Shown here: positions 25,531 to 34,201 of the stretch, one piece after another
Numbering within the stretch: position 1 is the stretch's first letter
Layout of the letters: each line of letters opens with the position of its first letter
DNA from: Bacteroidota bacterium
GTDB lineage: Bacteria > Bacteroidota > Bacteroidia > UKL13-3
Assembly: GCA_947477885.1 (NCBI GenBank)
Contig: CANJUD010000005.1
Location: 124,001 to 188,000 of the forward strand
Direction: 5' to 3'
DNA length: 64,000 bases
Position numbers and translations under genes: made by a program
The notes under the pieces: generated by a model
Told to the model about the DNA's origin: nothing
The model's input: the letters and a program-made list of their open reading frames with translations, nothing else
Database searches by the model: none

Positions 25531-26085
25531 ATGAAAAATGCCACCGATGAAGAGCTGGTGCAGGGCTGCATACAAGGTAAGGAAAGCCATAGGCACGAGC
25601 TTTTTAAAAGATGGTTCGTGAGGCTTGGGGCTATATGTCGCCGCTATGCAATACACGATGATGAAGCTAAAGACTTGTTGCAAGAAAGCTTTATCAAAAT
25701 ATTTGACAACATAAGCCGATTCAGAAAAGAAAGTTCTTTGGCCACTTGGATGCATCGTATTACAATTAACCATTGTATTAGCGAACAAAAAAAACGCCTG
25801 AAACGTGGATGGATGACCCCACTGGACGGAGTAAAAGATGAAGGTGACATCCCTGAAATTGACGAGGAGACAGAGGAAGCAATTGGTCCAGATGCACTGC
25901 TTGAATTGTTGCGACAGTTGCCCAGTGGGTATAGGATGGTGATTAATTTATATGGAGTGGAAGGATATACCCATAAACAAATAGCAGCCCAGCTGGATAT
26001 AACAGAAGGCACCAGTAAAAGCCAATTGAATAAAGCAAGAAAATTGCTTAAGAAAATGATAGAAGAAACAAAAGTTAGAAATTAA
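25531..26085 (+). CDS. ECF (sigma-70 family) RNA polymerase sigma factor
   Basis: A 184-residue group IV sigma factor. Region 2 spans about residues 25-90 (HDDEAKDLLQESFIKIFDNI, then ATWMHRITINHCI) and region 4 about 125-178 (LPSGYRMVINLYGVEGYTHKQIAAQLDI, GTSKSQLNKARKLL). It is followed 10 bases later by a membrane-anchored barrel protein and then a T9SS cargo gene. The upstream ECF-like promoter suggests it transcribes its own operon. The inducing signal is unknown. Confidence 0.93.
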   Translation: MKNATDEELVQGCIQGKESHRHELFKRWFVRLGAICRRYAIHDDEAKDLLQESFIKIFDNISRFRKESSLATWMHRITINHCISEQKKRLKRGWMTPLDGVKDEGDIPEIDEETEEAIGPDALLELLRQLPSGYRMVINLYGVEGYTHKQIAAQLDITEGTSKSQLNKARKLLKKMIEETKVRN

Positions 26086-26095
26086 ATATATTATA

Positions 26096-27424
26096 ATGAG
26101 TACCTCAAATAAATCTATTGACCAATTGCTGAAAGACAAACTTTCAGATAATGGATTGGCATGGAATGATGGGGAATGGGCAGCTTTTAATGCCAAGTAT
26201 ACTGATGGGAAAAAGAAACGTGGTATAGCTTGTTGGAGTGCTAGTGTGAGTGGAGCTATATTGGTTTTAGGTTTTACTATATGGGGACTAAGTAAATGGG
26301 GGAATGAGCAAGCTAAAGTGGAATTACCAGTTGCTAATAACAGTAATAGTTCTATATCAAAACCAGAGAATGTTGGTTCTAATAATAACGCGGAAAATAG
26401 TTCGGTACAGGTGCAACCCAATTTTATTTCATCTCAGATACCTCAAGCAAATAATATATATAATAATCATATTTCGGTACCCCAAATTAAAGAGGATTTG
26501 GTTGTAGAAAAAGATATAGTACCTCGGAGTAATATTGTGGTAAATGAAGATAAGCAAAGTGAAGTTGCAGAGACAGCAAGTGATGCGGTAGAAGCAACTA
26601 AGCCTTTTGAAAATATTGTTTCAGATAACTTTGCCGTAACTCCCCCACCAATTATACCACCAGTTCCAGATTCGAACACCAAGCAAAGAATTGTGAAGAA
26701 GAAAAACCCTTCGAAAATTATATATTATATAGAGCCTTCTTTAGCCATTGGTTTTGGAATATTGGGTTCACAATCAATAGGTTATAATATCATATCCGCT
26801 AATAACCACAGTCGTGATTTTAGTGCTGCATATACCCATGGATTTGGAATGAATATGGGTATGAAGTTAAACAAACATATAAGTATAGAAACAGGAATTG
26901 CACAACAAACATTTACAGAAAACTATGCACGTAACTGGAGTGAAAATATAGCAGTATATACCAATAAAAGCTACAGGACACTTAAGGTTGATACGGCAAC
27001 AGGTAAAATAAATTCAGCACCGGTAACTACTACTAGCAGGCATGATAGCACGGTAAACCACACCGATAAAAGTATAAATATTTATTCCTATGTCCAAATT
27101 CCATTGATGGTATACTATCATACTTCATTGAATAAAAATTTTAGTATATTATTGGGGGCAGGCTCTTCGATTAATATAATGCAATTAAAAAATAGGAACG
27201 CAAATGAATTGTATGGTTATGATCCCACAGGAAATATGATTCAGCCCAAAATGTTTGCATCGGTTGCATTGAAAGTTGGACTTGAATGGAAGCCCCTTCC
27301 TAGATTATCGTTTACATTAAATGAAAGTATAACAATGGGTAAAGCCGATAACGATATATATAGAATAAAATTAAAACAATATGCCACACAAGTTGGTGCG
27401 CGTTTTTACATTATAAATAAATAA
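26096..27424 (+). CDS. Membrane-anchored protein with C-terminal beta-barrel-like domain, possible anti-sigma partner
   Basis: A 442-residue protein. Residues 1-42 are predicted cytoplasmic (with NDGEWAAFNAKY), a single membrane segment lies at about 45-66, residues 70-205 are an Asn/Glu/Pro-rich linker, and about 208-442 form strands typical of an outer-membrane barrel of the PorT/OmpW-like kind. One protein with both an inner-membrane helix and an OMP-like domain is unusual but is seen after ECF sigma genes in Bacteroidota. It may act as an anti-sigma factor that senses the envelope; this is inferred from position. Confidence 0.75.
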   Translation: MSTSNKSIDQLLKDKLSDNGLAWNDGEWAAFNAKYTDGKKKRGIACWSASVSGAILVLGFTIWGLSKWGNEQAKVELPVANNSNSSISKPENVGSNNNAENSSVQVQPNFISSQIPQANNIYNNHISVPQIKEDLVVEKDIVPRSNIVVNEDKQSEVAETASDAVEATKPFENIVSDNFAVTPPPIIPPVPDSNTKQRIVKKKNPSKIIYYIEPSLAIGFGILGSQSIGYNIISANNHSRDFSAAYTHGFGMNMGMKLNKHISIETGIAQQTFTENYARNWSENIAVYTNKSYRTLKVDTATGKINSAPVTTTSRHDSTVNHTDKSINIYSYVQIPLMVYYHTSLNKNFSILLGAGSSINIMQLKNRNANELYGYDPTGNMIQPKMFASVALKVGLEWKPLPRLSFTLNESITMGKADNDIYRIKLKQYATQVGARFYIINK

Positions 27425-27442
27425 AACAATATAAATAAAATC

Positions 27443-30088
27443 ATGAAATTAACATTACAAAAACTAATCACAATGTTATTGCTTGTAGCAGCATTTACCG
27501 TGGGTTCTAAAAAAGCCTCAGCACTTGGCTACTACGGAAATTTCGGTTACACCGCATCCGGATTAAAAGTTTCCTTCTACGATTCAACATATACTACATG
27601 GGGGTTCACCAAATGGCATTGGAGTTTTGGCGATGGAGATACCTCAACAACAAAAAACCCTGTTCACACTTATTTGCAGGGAGGAAGTTACAATGTGGTA
27701 ATGGTGGTATATGATAATGTATATAATTATTGGGATACGGTGAAGAAAACAGTAACCTTGGGTTATATGTCATTCGTATCTACATCGGTTACGCAGAACA
27801 ATACAAACCAATTGGCAAAAGGAAGTTCAAAAAATGAAATTCTAGGAATTAAAATTCAAATGTCTTCTACAGGTAAAGCAATACCGCTAACTAAACTGCG
27901 ATTAAATACCAAAGGGACTACAAATGTTGCAGATATTTCCAATGCGACGATATGGTATACTGGAAAGAGCTCCAGTTTTGCCACCACTACACAATTTGGA
28001 AGTGCGATTGCTGCCCCCAATGGGAATATGACCTTTAGCGGCTCCACAAATTTGTCGAATGGGTATAACTATTTTTGGCTCACCTATGATATAGATTCAG
28101 GAGCTACTACGTTAGATACTGCTGATGCTAAAGTTGATTCAGTGGTAATAAATACAATGAAACACGCACCTACAAATGGCAGTCCTTCCAGCTATAGAGT
28201 TATAAGCGATTGCAATGCTGATTATTCATATGTGAAAACATGGAAATCAGTAACTTTTACCAACCTAAGTACTTCAAGTAATCCGAGTACCGCATCTTAT
28301 TCTTGGGATTTTGGAGATGGAAATACCAGTACCCAACAATCGCCCACACACCAATATGCAAATAGTGGTACTTATAATGTTTCATTACTTATTGATAATT
28401 CAAGTGTGAGTTGTTACGATAGTATTAAAAAAAGCATCACCATCGATTCATGCTATGCTTCATTTGATGATTCTATAATAGGTTATGATGCAAAATTTTT
28501 AAATAATTCAAGCTGTGTGAATTCAGCAACAGCAACCTATGCGTGGGATTTTGGCGATAGCAGTGCTAATGATAGTTCATTAAATATTAAACATAATTAT
28601 TCGCAAAATGGTACTTATAATGTTTGCCTAACTATTTGGGATAATGGATGCACAAATACTTATTGCAAACAAATTACGATTAATGTAAAACCCTCGTGTA
28701 CTGCAAACTTCGACGATTCGAATGTAAACAATACTTATGATGTATACTTTACTGATTTAAGCACTAGCAGTGCAAGCAGTCTTAATTACAGTTGGGATTT
28801 TGGAGATGGATCTACATCAACACAACAAAACCCGATGCACAGTTATAGTACTTCAGGTACCTATAATGTTTGCTTAACTATTAGCGACGCAGCTACCAAT
28901 TGCAGCGATAAATATTGTGCTAATATTACCATCAGTGCTATCCAACAATCATGTCATGCAGATTTTTCTTATAGTATCAAAAAAAGAGTAGTTACATTTA
29001 CTGATTTGTGCAGCGGTATTAAAAGCTCCACTAACTACACTTGGGATTTTGGTGACAGCAGTAGCTCTACCAGTCGCAATCCCAAACATACTTATGCTAG
29101 TGATAATATATATAATGTATGCTTATATATACATGATAGCGATTGTACAGATACCATATGCAAGGCTTTTGTTATTACTACCAATTACACCATATCAGGT
29201 ACTATATATTTAGGAAATACTAGCACCACTGCCGATTATGGCAAAGTATGGGCGATACATTTTGACTCATCATCATCATCACTTGCAGCTTTCGATTCTA
29301 CACAAGTTGATTCATCAGGAAACTATACTTTAACTGTTCCCCCAAGTTATTACTTAGTGAAAGCAGCTTTGGAAAGTACCTCAAGTAATTACAGTAATTA
29401 TTTGCCAACCTATTATAATGACAAGCTACATTGGGATACCGCAAACCTCATTACTTTAAATGCCAATGTAACAGGTGTAGATATACATTTGATTGGCGGA
29501 ACTAATCCTGGAGGTCCTGGTTTTATTGAAGGATATACCAGCCAAGGTGCCAACAAAACCGGTGCAGTGGGCGATCCCGTTGCAGGTGTAGAGATTGTAT
29601 TATATAACGATCAAAATAAACCAATTGCTTATACTATTTCAAATGCTCAAGGGTATTTTAGTTTTAGTAATTTAAAATACGGAACTTATAGTATTCACCC
29701 AGAAATGTTGGGAAGATTAAGCACACCACTTACAGTTTCGCTAAGTGCGGCTAATCCTTTACAGAAAGGTATTGTAGTAGAAGTAAACAGATTCTATGTG
29801 AATGTAAACTATAATACTGCTATCGCGGCCCCCGCAATATCTATGATATATAATATGTATCCCAATCCTGCTTCAACTGTGTTGAATGTAATATTGGATG
29901 AAAATATAAAAAATAATTATGTAATACAGGTGTATGATATACAAGGCCGCAGCACCAATATAAATGCTCTTAAGGAAGGAAATAAAGCCCAACTCAATGT
30001 AGCATCGTTACCTTCAGGAGTGTATATTTTAAGCGTACAAACAAAAGAAGGTAATGTATATCGTCAAAGATTTACAAAAGAAAACTAA
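27443..30088 (+). CDS. Five-PKD-domain T9SS cargo protein
   Basis: An 881-residue secreted protein with a signal peptide (about 1-27). PKD domain 1 has WHWSFGDGDTSTTKNPVHTY. It is followed by a beta-sandwich like the BNR-neuraminidase N-terminal domain (KAIPLTKLRLNTKGTTNVADISN) and four more PKD domains (YSWDFGDGN, YAWDFGDSS, YSWDFGDGS, YTWDFGDSS). Then come a carboxypeptidase-regulatory/SdrD-like domain (GVEIVLYNDQNKP..GYFSFSNLKYGTYSI) and a T9SS type A sorting domain (MYPNPASTVLNV..SGVYILSVQTKEG). PKD modules act as spacers or carbohydrate/protein binders. It begins 18 bases after the barrel protein and may belong to the ECF regulon. Confidence 0.9.
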   Translation: MKLTLQKLITMLLLVAAFTVGSKKASALGYYGNFGYTASGLKVSFYDSTYTTWGFTKWHWSFGDGDTSTTKNPVHTYLQGGSYNVVMVVYDNVYNYWDTVKKTVTLGYMSFVSTSVTQNNTNQLAKGSSKNEILGIKIQMSSTGKAIPLTKLRLNTKGTTNVADISNATIWYTGKSSSFATTTQFGSAIAAPNGNMTFSGSTNLSNGYNYFWLTYDIDSGATTLDTADAKVDSVVINTMKHAPTNGSPSSYRVISDCNADYSYVKTWKSVTFTNLSTSSNPSTASYSWDFGDGNTSTQQSPTHQYANSGTYNVSLLIDNSSVSCYDSIKKSITIDSCYASFDDSIIGYDAKFLNNSSCVNSATATYAWDFGDSSANDSSLNIKHNYSQNGTYNVCLTIWDNGCTNTYCKQITINVKPSCTANFDDSNVNNTYDVYFTDLSTSSASSLNYSWDFGDGSTSTQQNPMHSYSTSGTYNVCLTISDAATNCSDKYCANITISAIQQSCHADFSYSIKKRVVTFTDLCSGIKSSTNYTWDFGDSSSSTSRNPKHTYASDNIYNVCLYIHDSDCTDTICKAFVITTNYTISGTIYLGNTSTTADYGKVWAIHFDSSSSSLAAFDSTQVDSSGNYTLTVPPSYYLVKAALESTSSNYSNYLPTYYNDKLHWDTANLITLNANVTGVDIHLIGGTNPGGPGFIEGYTSQGANKTGAVGDPVAGVEIVLYNDQNKPIAYTISNAQGYFSFSNLKYGTYSIHPEMLGRLSTPLTVSLSAANPLQKGIVVEVNRFYVNVNYNTAIAAPAISMIYNMYPNPASTVLNVILDENIKNNYVIQVYDIQGRSTNINALKEGNKAQLNVASLPSGVYILSVQTKEGNVYRQRFTKEN

Positions 30089-30111
30089 TTAGGATATAAG
30101 TTAGTGGTTTT

Positions 30112-30144
30112 AAAACGCCGTCCATTCGCGGTCGGCGTTTTTTT
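30112..30144 (+). terminator. Rho-independent terminator after the PKD gene
   Basis: AAAACGCCG / CGGCGTTTT is a perfect 9-bp stem with a 12-base loop, followed by a T-run (seven T in total). Confidence 0.85.
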
Positions 30145-30244
30145 GTGCCTTGCCCGTCATGCTATCCGTCGCGGCAAAAAGCGTGGCGGAAAATGATTTC
30201 TTGCAAATAATGAATTATTTCTAATGTATATAATACTTTAATTA

Positions 30245-30618
30245 CCTTCCACTATCTTTTCTCTCCATCGGCCACTATATTATAATCGCCTTGGGTAACT
30301 GTTAAAATAGTTTGTCCATTTTCTTCTTTCAAACTATAAGTAACTGTTAAATAATTTTCAGGAATATCTTCCATATTAGGATTGTTTGGGTCGAATACAG
30401 TATATACTAAAAGTTTATAAGGTTCTATATTTACTATATTACCTTTTACGGCCACAAAGTCTTTTCCCTCATATTCCATTCGCCACAATAGTTCACTTCC
30501 AACCTGCCAGTCAGAAACAGTTTCGCAGCCGAACATATACTTTTTTGTTTGCTCAGGGAGGGTTTACCAATGCATCCCACACATTGGAAGCTGAAGCATT
30601 GGTGGTGATGGTGTTTTT
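30245..30618 (-). pseudogene. Decayed AHSA1/SRPBCC domain gene
   Basis: The minus strand encodes most of an AHSA1 (START-like) protein, but in pieces. The N-terminal piece reads NTITTNASASNVWDALVNP in one frame, then hits TGA; the continuation PEQTKKYMFGCETVSDW to DYNIVADGEKR is in the next frame. Deleting one C in the ACCCTCCCTGAG region would join them. No ATG precedes the first piece, and the 3' end stops at GEKR although the family normally continues with a final helix (remnants DS.EG visible in another frame). I count at least three lesions, so the gene is not functional. Confidence 0.75.
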
Positions 30619-30660
30619 TTACGGTGAGAGGTTCTATGTTATTTTATATTTTTTTATTCT

Positions 30661-30712
30661 TGCCATCCTGAGCAGCCTGCACTGAGCGACAGCCGAAGCG
30701 GAGTCGAAGGAT
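30661..30712. repeat. REP-like element with GAGCG..CGGAGTCGAAGGA
   Basis: GCCATCCTGAGCAG..ACTGAGCGACAG..GAAGCGGAGTCGAAGGATTAATCTCAGC resembles the GTCATGCTGAGCGGAGTCGAAGCAT elements at 35421 and 44401. It belongs to the CTGAG..CGAAG palindromic family common in Bacteroidota spacers. Confidence 0.55.
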
Positions 30713-30755
30713 TAATCTCAGCAAATGTAACCCAATCTCTACAAATCAAAAAATT

Positions 30756-30787
30756 AAACAATTATTTGTTTTATTTTAAAACAATTA
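30756..30787. promoter_or_regulatory. Putative operator of the HTH-Panacea operon
   Basis: AAACAA-TTAT-TTGTTT at 30756-30771 is a perfect inverted repeat, and a half site AAAACAATTAG follows at 30777-30787. It covers the -33 TTTG of the promoter, so the Xre-type protein encoded downstream could repress its own transcription here. Confidence 0.5.
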
Positions 30788-30796
30788 GTATTTTTG
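30765..30796 (+). promoter_or_regulatory. Promoter of the HTH-Panacea operon
   Basis: TTTG (30765-30768), a 20-base spacer, and TATTTTTG (30789-30796) fit the Bacteroidota consensus nearly perfectly. The ATG lies 28 bases downstream. Confidence 0.65.
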
Positions 30797-30824
30797 TAAT
30801 TCTAATATATAACACCAGATAATC

Positions 30825-31625
30825 ATGAGCACCAAACTAACACAAAAAGTAATCGGCAGCAGGATAGCTGAACTCCGCAAGAAAAAAGGCTTATCTCAGG
30901 ATGATTTGGCCAAGCGTATAAAAATGTCACGACCATCATTGGCTCAAATAGAATTAGGAAATCGATGTGTAGATATTATGGAACTACATAGCTTGTCTAT
31001 GGTATTAGAGTTTTCACTGGACTATTTTATGTCGAAAGATTTTAATACGAAGGAGGAAATTGAAAGCAAACCTGAACCCAAATCGAAGAAAATGGAGGAA
31101 CGGATTTCTGTTCCCACACTCAATTTGAAGAAATTTAAAAATGTATTGTTATATATATTGGAACGCTGTGCAGGCAAACCCAATGTGGGCGAGACAGTGT
31201 TATACAAACTATTATACTTTGCCGATTTTAATTATTACGAAATATATGAAGAGCATTTAACCGGAGCTAAATATCGCAAACTTCCCTATGGCCCAGTCCC
31301 ACAAAAGTTGGATACCATTATAACCCAGATGCTAGAAAAGGGACAGATACAAAGAATCAAAACCAAATATTTCGACAAGCCCCAAACCCGCTATATCCCG
31401 CTCACCAAGGCCGATTTAACAGAACTAAAAGCCAGCGAAAAAGATGTAATAGATAAAGTGATTGAACAAATGGGCGATTGGTCTGCCACTACTATTAGTG
31501 AATATTCGCATGGCGATAAACCCTGGAAAGCATCGGAGGATAAAAGTGAAATAAATTATGAATTGGCTTTTTATAGAAGACCGCCTTATTCAGTAAGAAT
31601 ATATGAGGAGGATAAAAATGATTAA
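30825..31625 (+). CDS. HTH-Panacea (SocA/DUF4065) antitoxin-like protein
   Basis: A 266-residue two-domain protein. Residues about 8-65 form a Xre-type helix-turn-helix (IGSRIAELRKKKGLSQDDLAKRI..RPSLAQIELGNR). After a charged linker, about 105-235 match the Panacea/DUF4065 domain (GETVLYKLLYFADFNYYEIYE, KYRKLPYGPVPQKLD). Panacea domains neutralise many unrelated toxins in type II toxin-antitoxin systems. The gene overlaps the next one by 8 bases, and the promoter carries an inverted repeat suitable for autorepression. Function as an antitoxin is inferred from domain content and gene pairing. Confidence 0.82.
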   Translation: MSTKLTQKVIGSRIAELRKKKGLSQDDLAKRIKMSRPSLAQIELGNRCVDIMELHSLSMVLEFSLDYFMSKDFNTKEEIESKPEPKSKKMEERISVPTLNLKKFKNVLLYILERCAGKPNVGETVLYKLLYFADFNYYEIYEEHLTGAKYRKLPYGPVPQKLDTIITQMLEKGQIQRIKTKYFDKPQTRYIPLTKADLTELKASEKDVIDKVIEQMGDWSATTISEYSHGDKPWKASEDKSEINYELAFYRRPPYSVRIYEEDKND

Positions 31626-31965
31626 GTTTGATGAACTACAGGAGTTCAATAAAGACTTGAAGCAACTTTTGAAAAAGTATAGAACATTGAATGATGATTT
31701 AGAAGTTGTGAAACAAGATTTGAGAGATGAGCCAAAAGAAAATCCACCTTTCAGTTTTAGAATTGACAACTTGGGTTTGGAAACTTGTGTGATCAAAGTA
31801 AAAAAGATAGCTTGTAAATCTCTAAAAGGCCGAGGTGTAAATTCGGGTTTACGTCTGATTTACGCCTATTTTACGTCTGAGCAACGTATCACTTTTGTGG
31901 AACTTTATCACAAAAACGAGAAAGAACAAGAAGACCGTGAACGAATATTCAAACATTTTGTGTGA
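31618..31965 (+). CDS. RelE/ParE-like toxin candidate paired with the Panacea gene
   Basis: A 115-residue basic protein. Its second half (FRIDNLGLETCVIKVKKIACKS, LRLIYAYFTSEQRITFVELYHKNEKEQEDRERI) has the strand pattern and the YHKNEKE..RI ending typical of the RelE/ParE toxin superfamily, which includes ribosome-dependent mRNA interferases. The N-terminal 45 residues form charged helices. I chose the ATG at 31618 because GAGGAGG lies 8-14 bases before it and it gives an 8-base overlap with the antitoxin-like gene; an ATG at 31603 would add five residues. Toxin activity is an inference. Confidence 0.7.
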   Translation: MIKFDELQEFNKDLKQLLKKYRTLNDDLEVVKQDLRDEPKENPPFSFRIDNLGLETCVIKVKKIACKSLKGRGVNSGLRLIYAYFTSEQRITFVELYHKNEKEQEDRERIFKHFV

Positions 31966-32101
31966 GGGATATTTCACGTAATTTATTGACTACTTGTTTT
32001 ATTATATATAATTTTCGAGCACATTCATTAAACTTTACAAATATGTTTTAAGCAAGTTTTACAGAATTAATCAACATTGGCAATTTTTACACTTTCTAAC
32101 G

Positions 32102-32109
32102 TACGTTTG
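32102..32109 (+). promoter_or_regulatory. Putative -7 box of the 68-residue protein gene
   Basis: TACGTTTG matches TAnnTTTG, 25 bases before the ATG; a TTG at 32077-32079 lies upstream at a slightly long 22-base spacing. Confidence 0.4.
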
Positions 32110-32134
32110 CCATACAAATAAATTATAAAATAAA

Positions 32135-32341
32135 ATGGACGCAACAAAAATGATCAAGGCTTATTGCCTTACCACAAAAGAAAAAAATGTACCTATGCAA
32201 GATGCTGTAGTAAGCAAAACTGCTAAAGGTGGCTACATGGCAAAAGGACACGATGGCAAAGGCAACAAAATGGCCGCTATCATGGGCGAAGCCAAAGCAT
32301 TGCAAGCTATCAAAGATGGCGTTGCAAAAAAAGGATTTTAA
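32135..32341 (+). CDS. Small conserved protein, possibly DUF5679-related
   Basis: A 68-residue protein rich in Lys, Ala and Gly. The start IKAYCLTTKEKNVPMQDAVV followed by GGYMAKGHDGKGNKM resembles the DUF5679 zinc-ribbon pattern (AYCxxCKxK..M..GxxxxxGxCPxCG), but three of the four cysteine positions are replaced. The C-terminal 20 residues form a helix. It has its own -7 box and is followed by a strong terminator, which suggests a monocistronic and well expressed gene. Function unknown. Confidence 0.75.
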   Translation: MDATKMIKAYCLTTKEKNVPMQDAVVSKTAKGGYMAKGHDGKGNKMAAIMGEAKALQAIKDGVAKKGF

Positions 32342-32364
32342 TTCTAATCCAAGATTTAAAACAG

Positions 32365-32394
32365 AAAGGCCAGCTCAGTGAGTTGGCCTTTTTT
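32365..32394 (+). terminator. Strong rho-independent terminator
   Basis: AAAGGCCAGCT / AGTTGGCCTTT forms an 11-bp stem (one G-T pair) with loop CAGTG and a T-run, 24 bases after the stop of the 68-residue protein. Confidence 0.93.
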
Positions 32395-32452
32395 GTTATA
32401 TATGGTTTTAGCATTCGGGATCAAACCATATTCCCAAATTTTGTGGGTTTTT

Positions 32453-33112
32453 TTATCTAAAAATTTCATACCTAATAAGTGTGAGCAGATAAGTTCTTCT
32501 ACTCCAAGGGGCATTCAGTTGGTCTTTCATTATTTTTTGTTGAACTACGCCAATATCTTTTGCATAATAATTATAAGTAATGGTAATATTGTCTTTTGTA
32601 GTTTGTCGGGATACTTCTATAGCATCAAAATTACCAACTGGTGTTTTAATATTTATTGGATTTTTATATTGAATCGTATACGCATCAATATAATGGCTAT
32701 AGGCCGTATCTTCTTTGGGTTGTAATTTAAAATATGTTCTTCCATGGTCATCCACTAATTCACTATCTTTACCATTCATTAAATACTCTTCTACTATCCA
32801 CTTCATACTATCGCCTGGGTAGGCATGTGTAATATAATAAAAATAAGGGTCATAAATAGAGCAGCCATTTGCCCTTCTTTCCACAACCTGAACGATTTCC
32901 CTGCCCAAATAATGTAGGCTAGAATCGTATGCAACCGAATCAACCCTGTAAATCCAATTATTTGGCACTAGCATAGGATAATATTGTGCCGCACCCTTAT
33001 CATCAAAATCAGGCATACGAGAAAAACGGCTTTGATATTTACAAGGGTCTTTATTGCAAGCAGAAAAAAGCAAGCATAGCATTAAAGCATATATTATCTG
33101 TATCGTTCTCAC
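32453..33112 (-). CDS. Lipoprotein of unknown function
   Basis: A 219-residue protein with a lipoprotein signal peptide; the lipobox LFSAC places the lipidated cysteine at residue 19. The mature part is rich in Tyr and Asp and looks like a beta-rich periplasmic or outer-membrane-facing domain (NNWIYRVDSVAYD, FDAIEVSRQTTKDNITITYNYYAKDIGVV). Proteins of this type are frequent in Bacteroidota but have no assigned role. It overlaps the upstream barrel gene by 4 bases, so the two are coupled. Confidence 0.75.
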   Translation of the reverse strand: MRTIQIIYALMLCLLFSACNKDPCKYQSRFSRMPDFDDKGAAQYYPMLVPNNWIYRVDSVAYDSSLHYLGREIVQVVERRANGCSIYDPYFYYITHAYPGDSMKWIVEEYLMNGKDSELVDDHGRTYFKLQPKEDTAYSHYIDAYTIQYKNPINIKTPVGNFDAIEVSRQTTKDNITITYNYYAKDIGVVQQKIMKDQLNAPWSRRTYLLTLIRYEIFR

Positions 33113-33903
33113 TTCTTCTTCAAAAACTTAGGCACTGACAACTGATATTTATATGCCATATAGGCATAGCCAAATACTGGATAATATATTGCTTCATATA
33201 TACGATGGTTAATACTTAATCTATATTGTTGTTCCATTGCTGGCATCAAGTCTCTAGTATAACCAAAAGTCAAAGCGTTGTTTTTACCTAGGTAAAAATC
33301 ATTCTTGTATTCAGCATAGATTGAAAATGCAATTTTAGGTTTGTCTTTCAAATGATTTTCTTTATAATTAGGGCCGAAAATTAAAGGAATTGGTTCTGAC
33401 TTAGCTGGATTGTCAAAACTATTCCAAAAATACGCATTGCCACTACCCCATAATTGTTTTATTAGATAATTTATAGACATGCCGCCATAAAAAGCAATTC
33501 CTGAATTGTTCAATTGCCTATTATAAAATCGAATTAATAGGGGTATTTCTATGTAACTAAAATTCCAACCAGTACCTACTGACCCTACTACTGAATCAAA
33601 AAATTTATCCTGAATAAAATCAAATTTTTTATTCGTTATACGAAGGCCTGTTAGATAATATATTTTTTTGAATCTTGATTTATATTGAATTGAAAAGTAA
33701 TAGCCAGTGTGTTTATCATTTATATGATATAACCCTAAATTCTTTGGGTCTATAGGGTTGTTATGGATATCAAATATACTGTGGGGGTTATATAACTTAA
33801 TATAGCTTTTGTTTAGCCCCATCTCTATACTCAATGAAGATTGTTTGTTTTGAGCATTCAGGCCCAAGGAAGAAATTAAGAGAATGCCTATAATAAATCT
33901 CAT
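33109..33903 (-). CDS. Secreted outer-membrane beta-barrel-like protein
   Basis: A 264-residue protein with a signal peptide (about 1-17, LGLNAQ) and alternating strands with aromatic ends (GYYFSIQYKSRF, YYLTGLRITN, NALTFGYTRDLMP), as in PorT/OmpW-like barrels. Translation is coupled to the downstream lipoprotein, which may be its partner. Directly upstream is a remnant of another barrel gene, so this locus once held at least two. Confidence 0.75.
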   Translation of the reverse strand: MRFIIGILLISSLGLNAQNKQSSLSIEMGLNKSYIKLYNPHSIFDIHNNPIDPKNLGLYHINDKHTGYYFSIQYKSRFKKIYYLTGLRITNKKFDFIQDKFFDSVVGSVGTGWNFSYIEIPLLIRFYNRQLNNSGIAFYGGMSINYLIKQLWGSGNAYFWNSFDNPAKSEPIPLIFGPNYKENHLKDKPKIAFSIYAEYKNDFYLGKNNALTFGYTRDLMPAMEQQYRLSINHRIYEAIYYPVFGYAYMAYKYQLSVPKFLKKK

Positions 33904-33907
33904 AGAT

Positions 33908-34093
33908 CTATAAAGTTTTCCTCCATCTTAATGAAAAGGAAAGTCCATATATCCCACCTCTCATGGGATTATTACTTGTATTCCCATTCTCGTAAGTATC
34001 ATTGAATATATAAGTTCCTTCTGTTCCAGCACTATTAATAGTAGTCTTTTTTATAAAATGGAAAATTAAATTAAGAAACAAAGATATTTTTAT
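33908..34093 (-). pseudogene. C-terminal remnant of an outer-membrane barrel gene
   Basis: The minus strand is open for 61 codons without a start. The last 40 or so (NSAGTEGTYIFNDTYENG, GGIYGLSFSLRWRKTL, stop) look like the final hairpin and closing strand of an outer-membrane barrel. The stop at 33908-33910 lies 4 bases before the start of the intact barrel gene, the spacing expected in an operon. The 5' part is missing, so this is probably a truncated gene. Confidence 0.5.
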
Positions 34094-34201
34094 TTAGTTA
34101 GAAAACAATCTTTTATTTTTTTAGTAAAAAGATGAATCTAATCTCTAAGTCCCTAAAATTGATCAAATAGTTGCTTCGAATATGAATTTAGTTATCAACA
34201 A

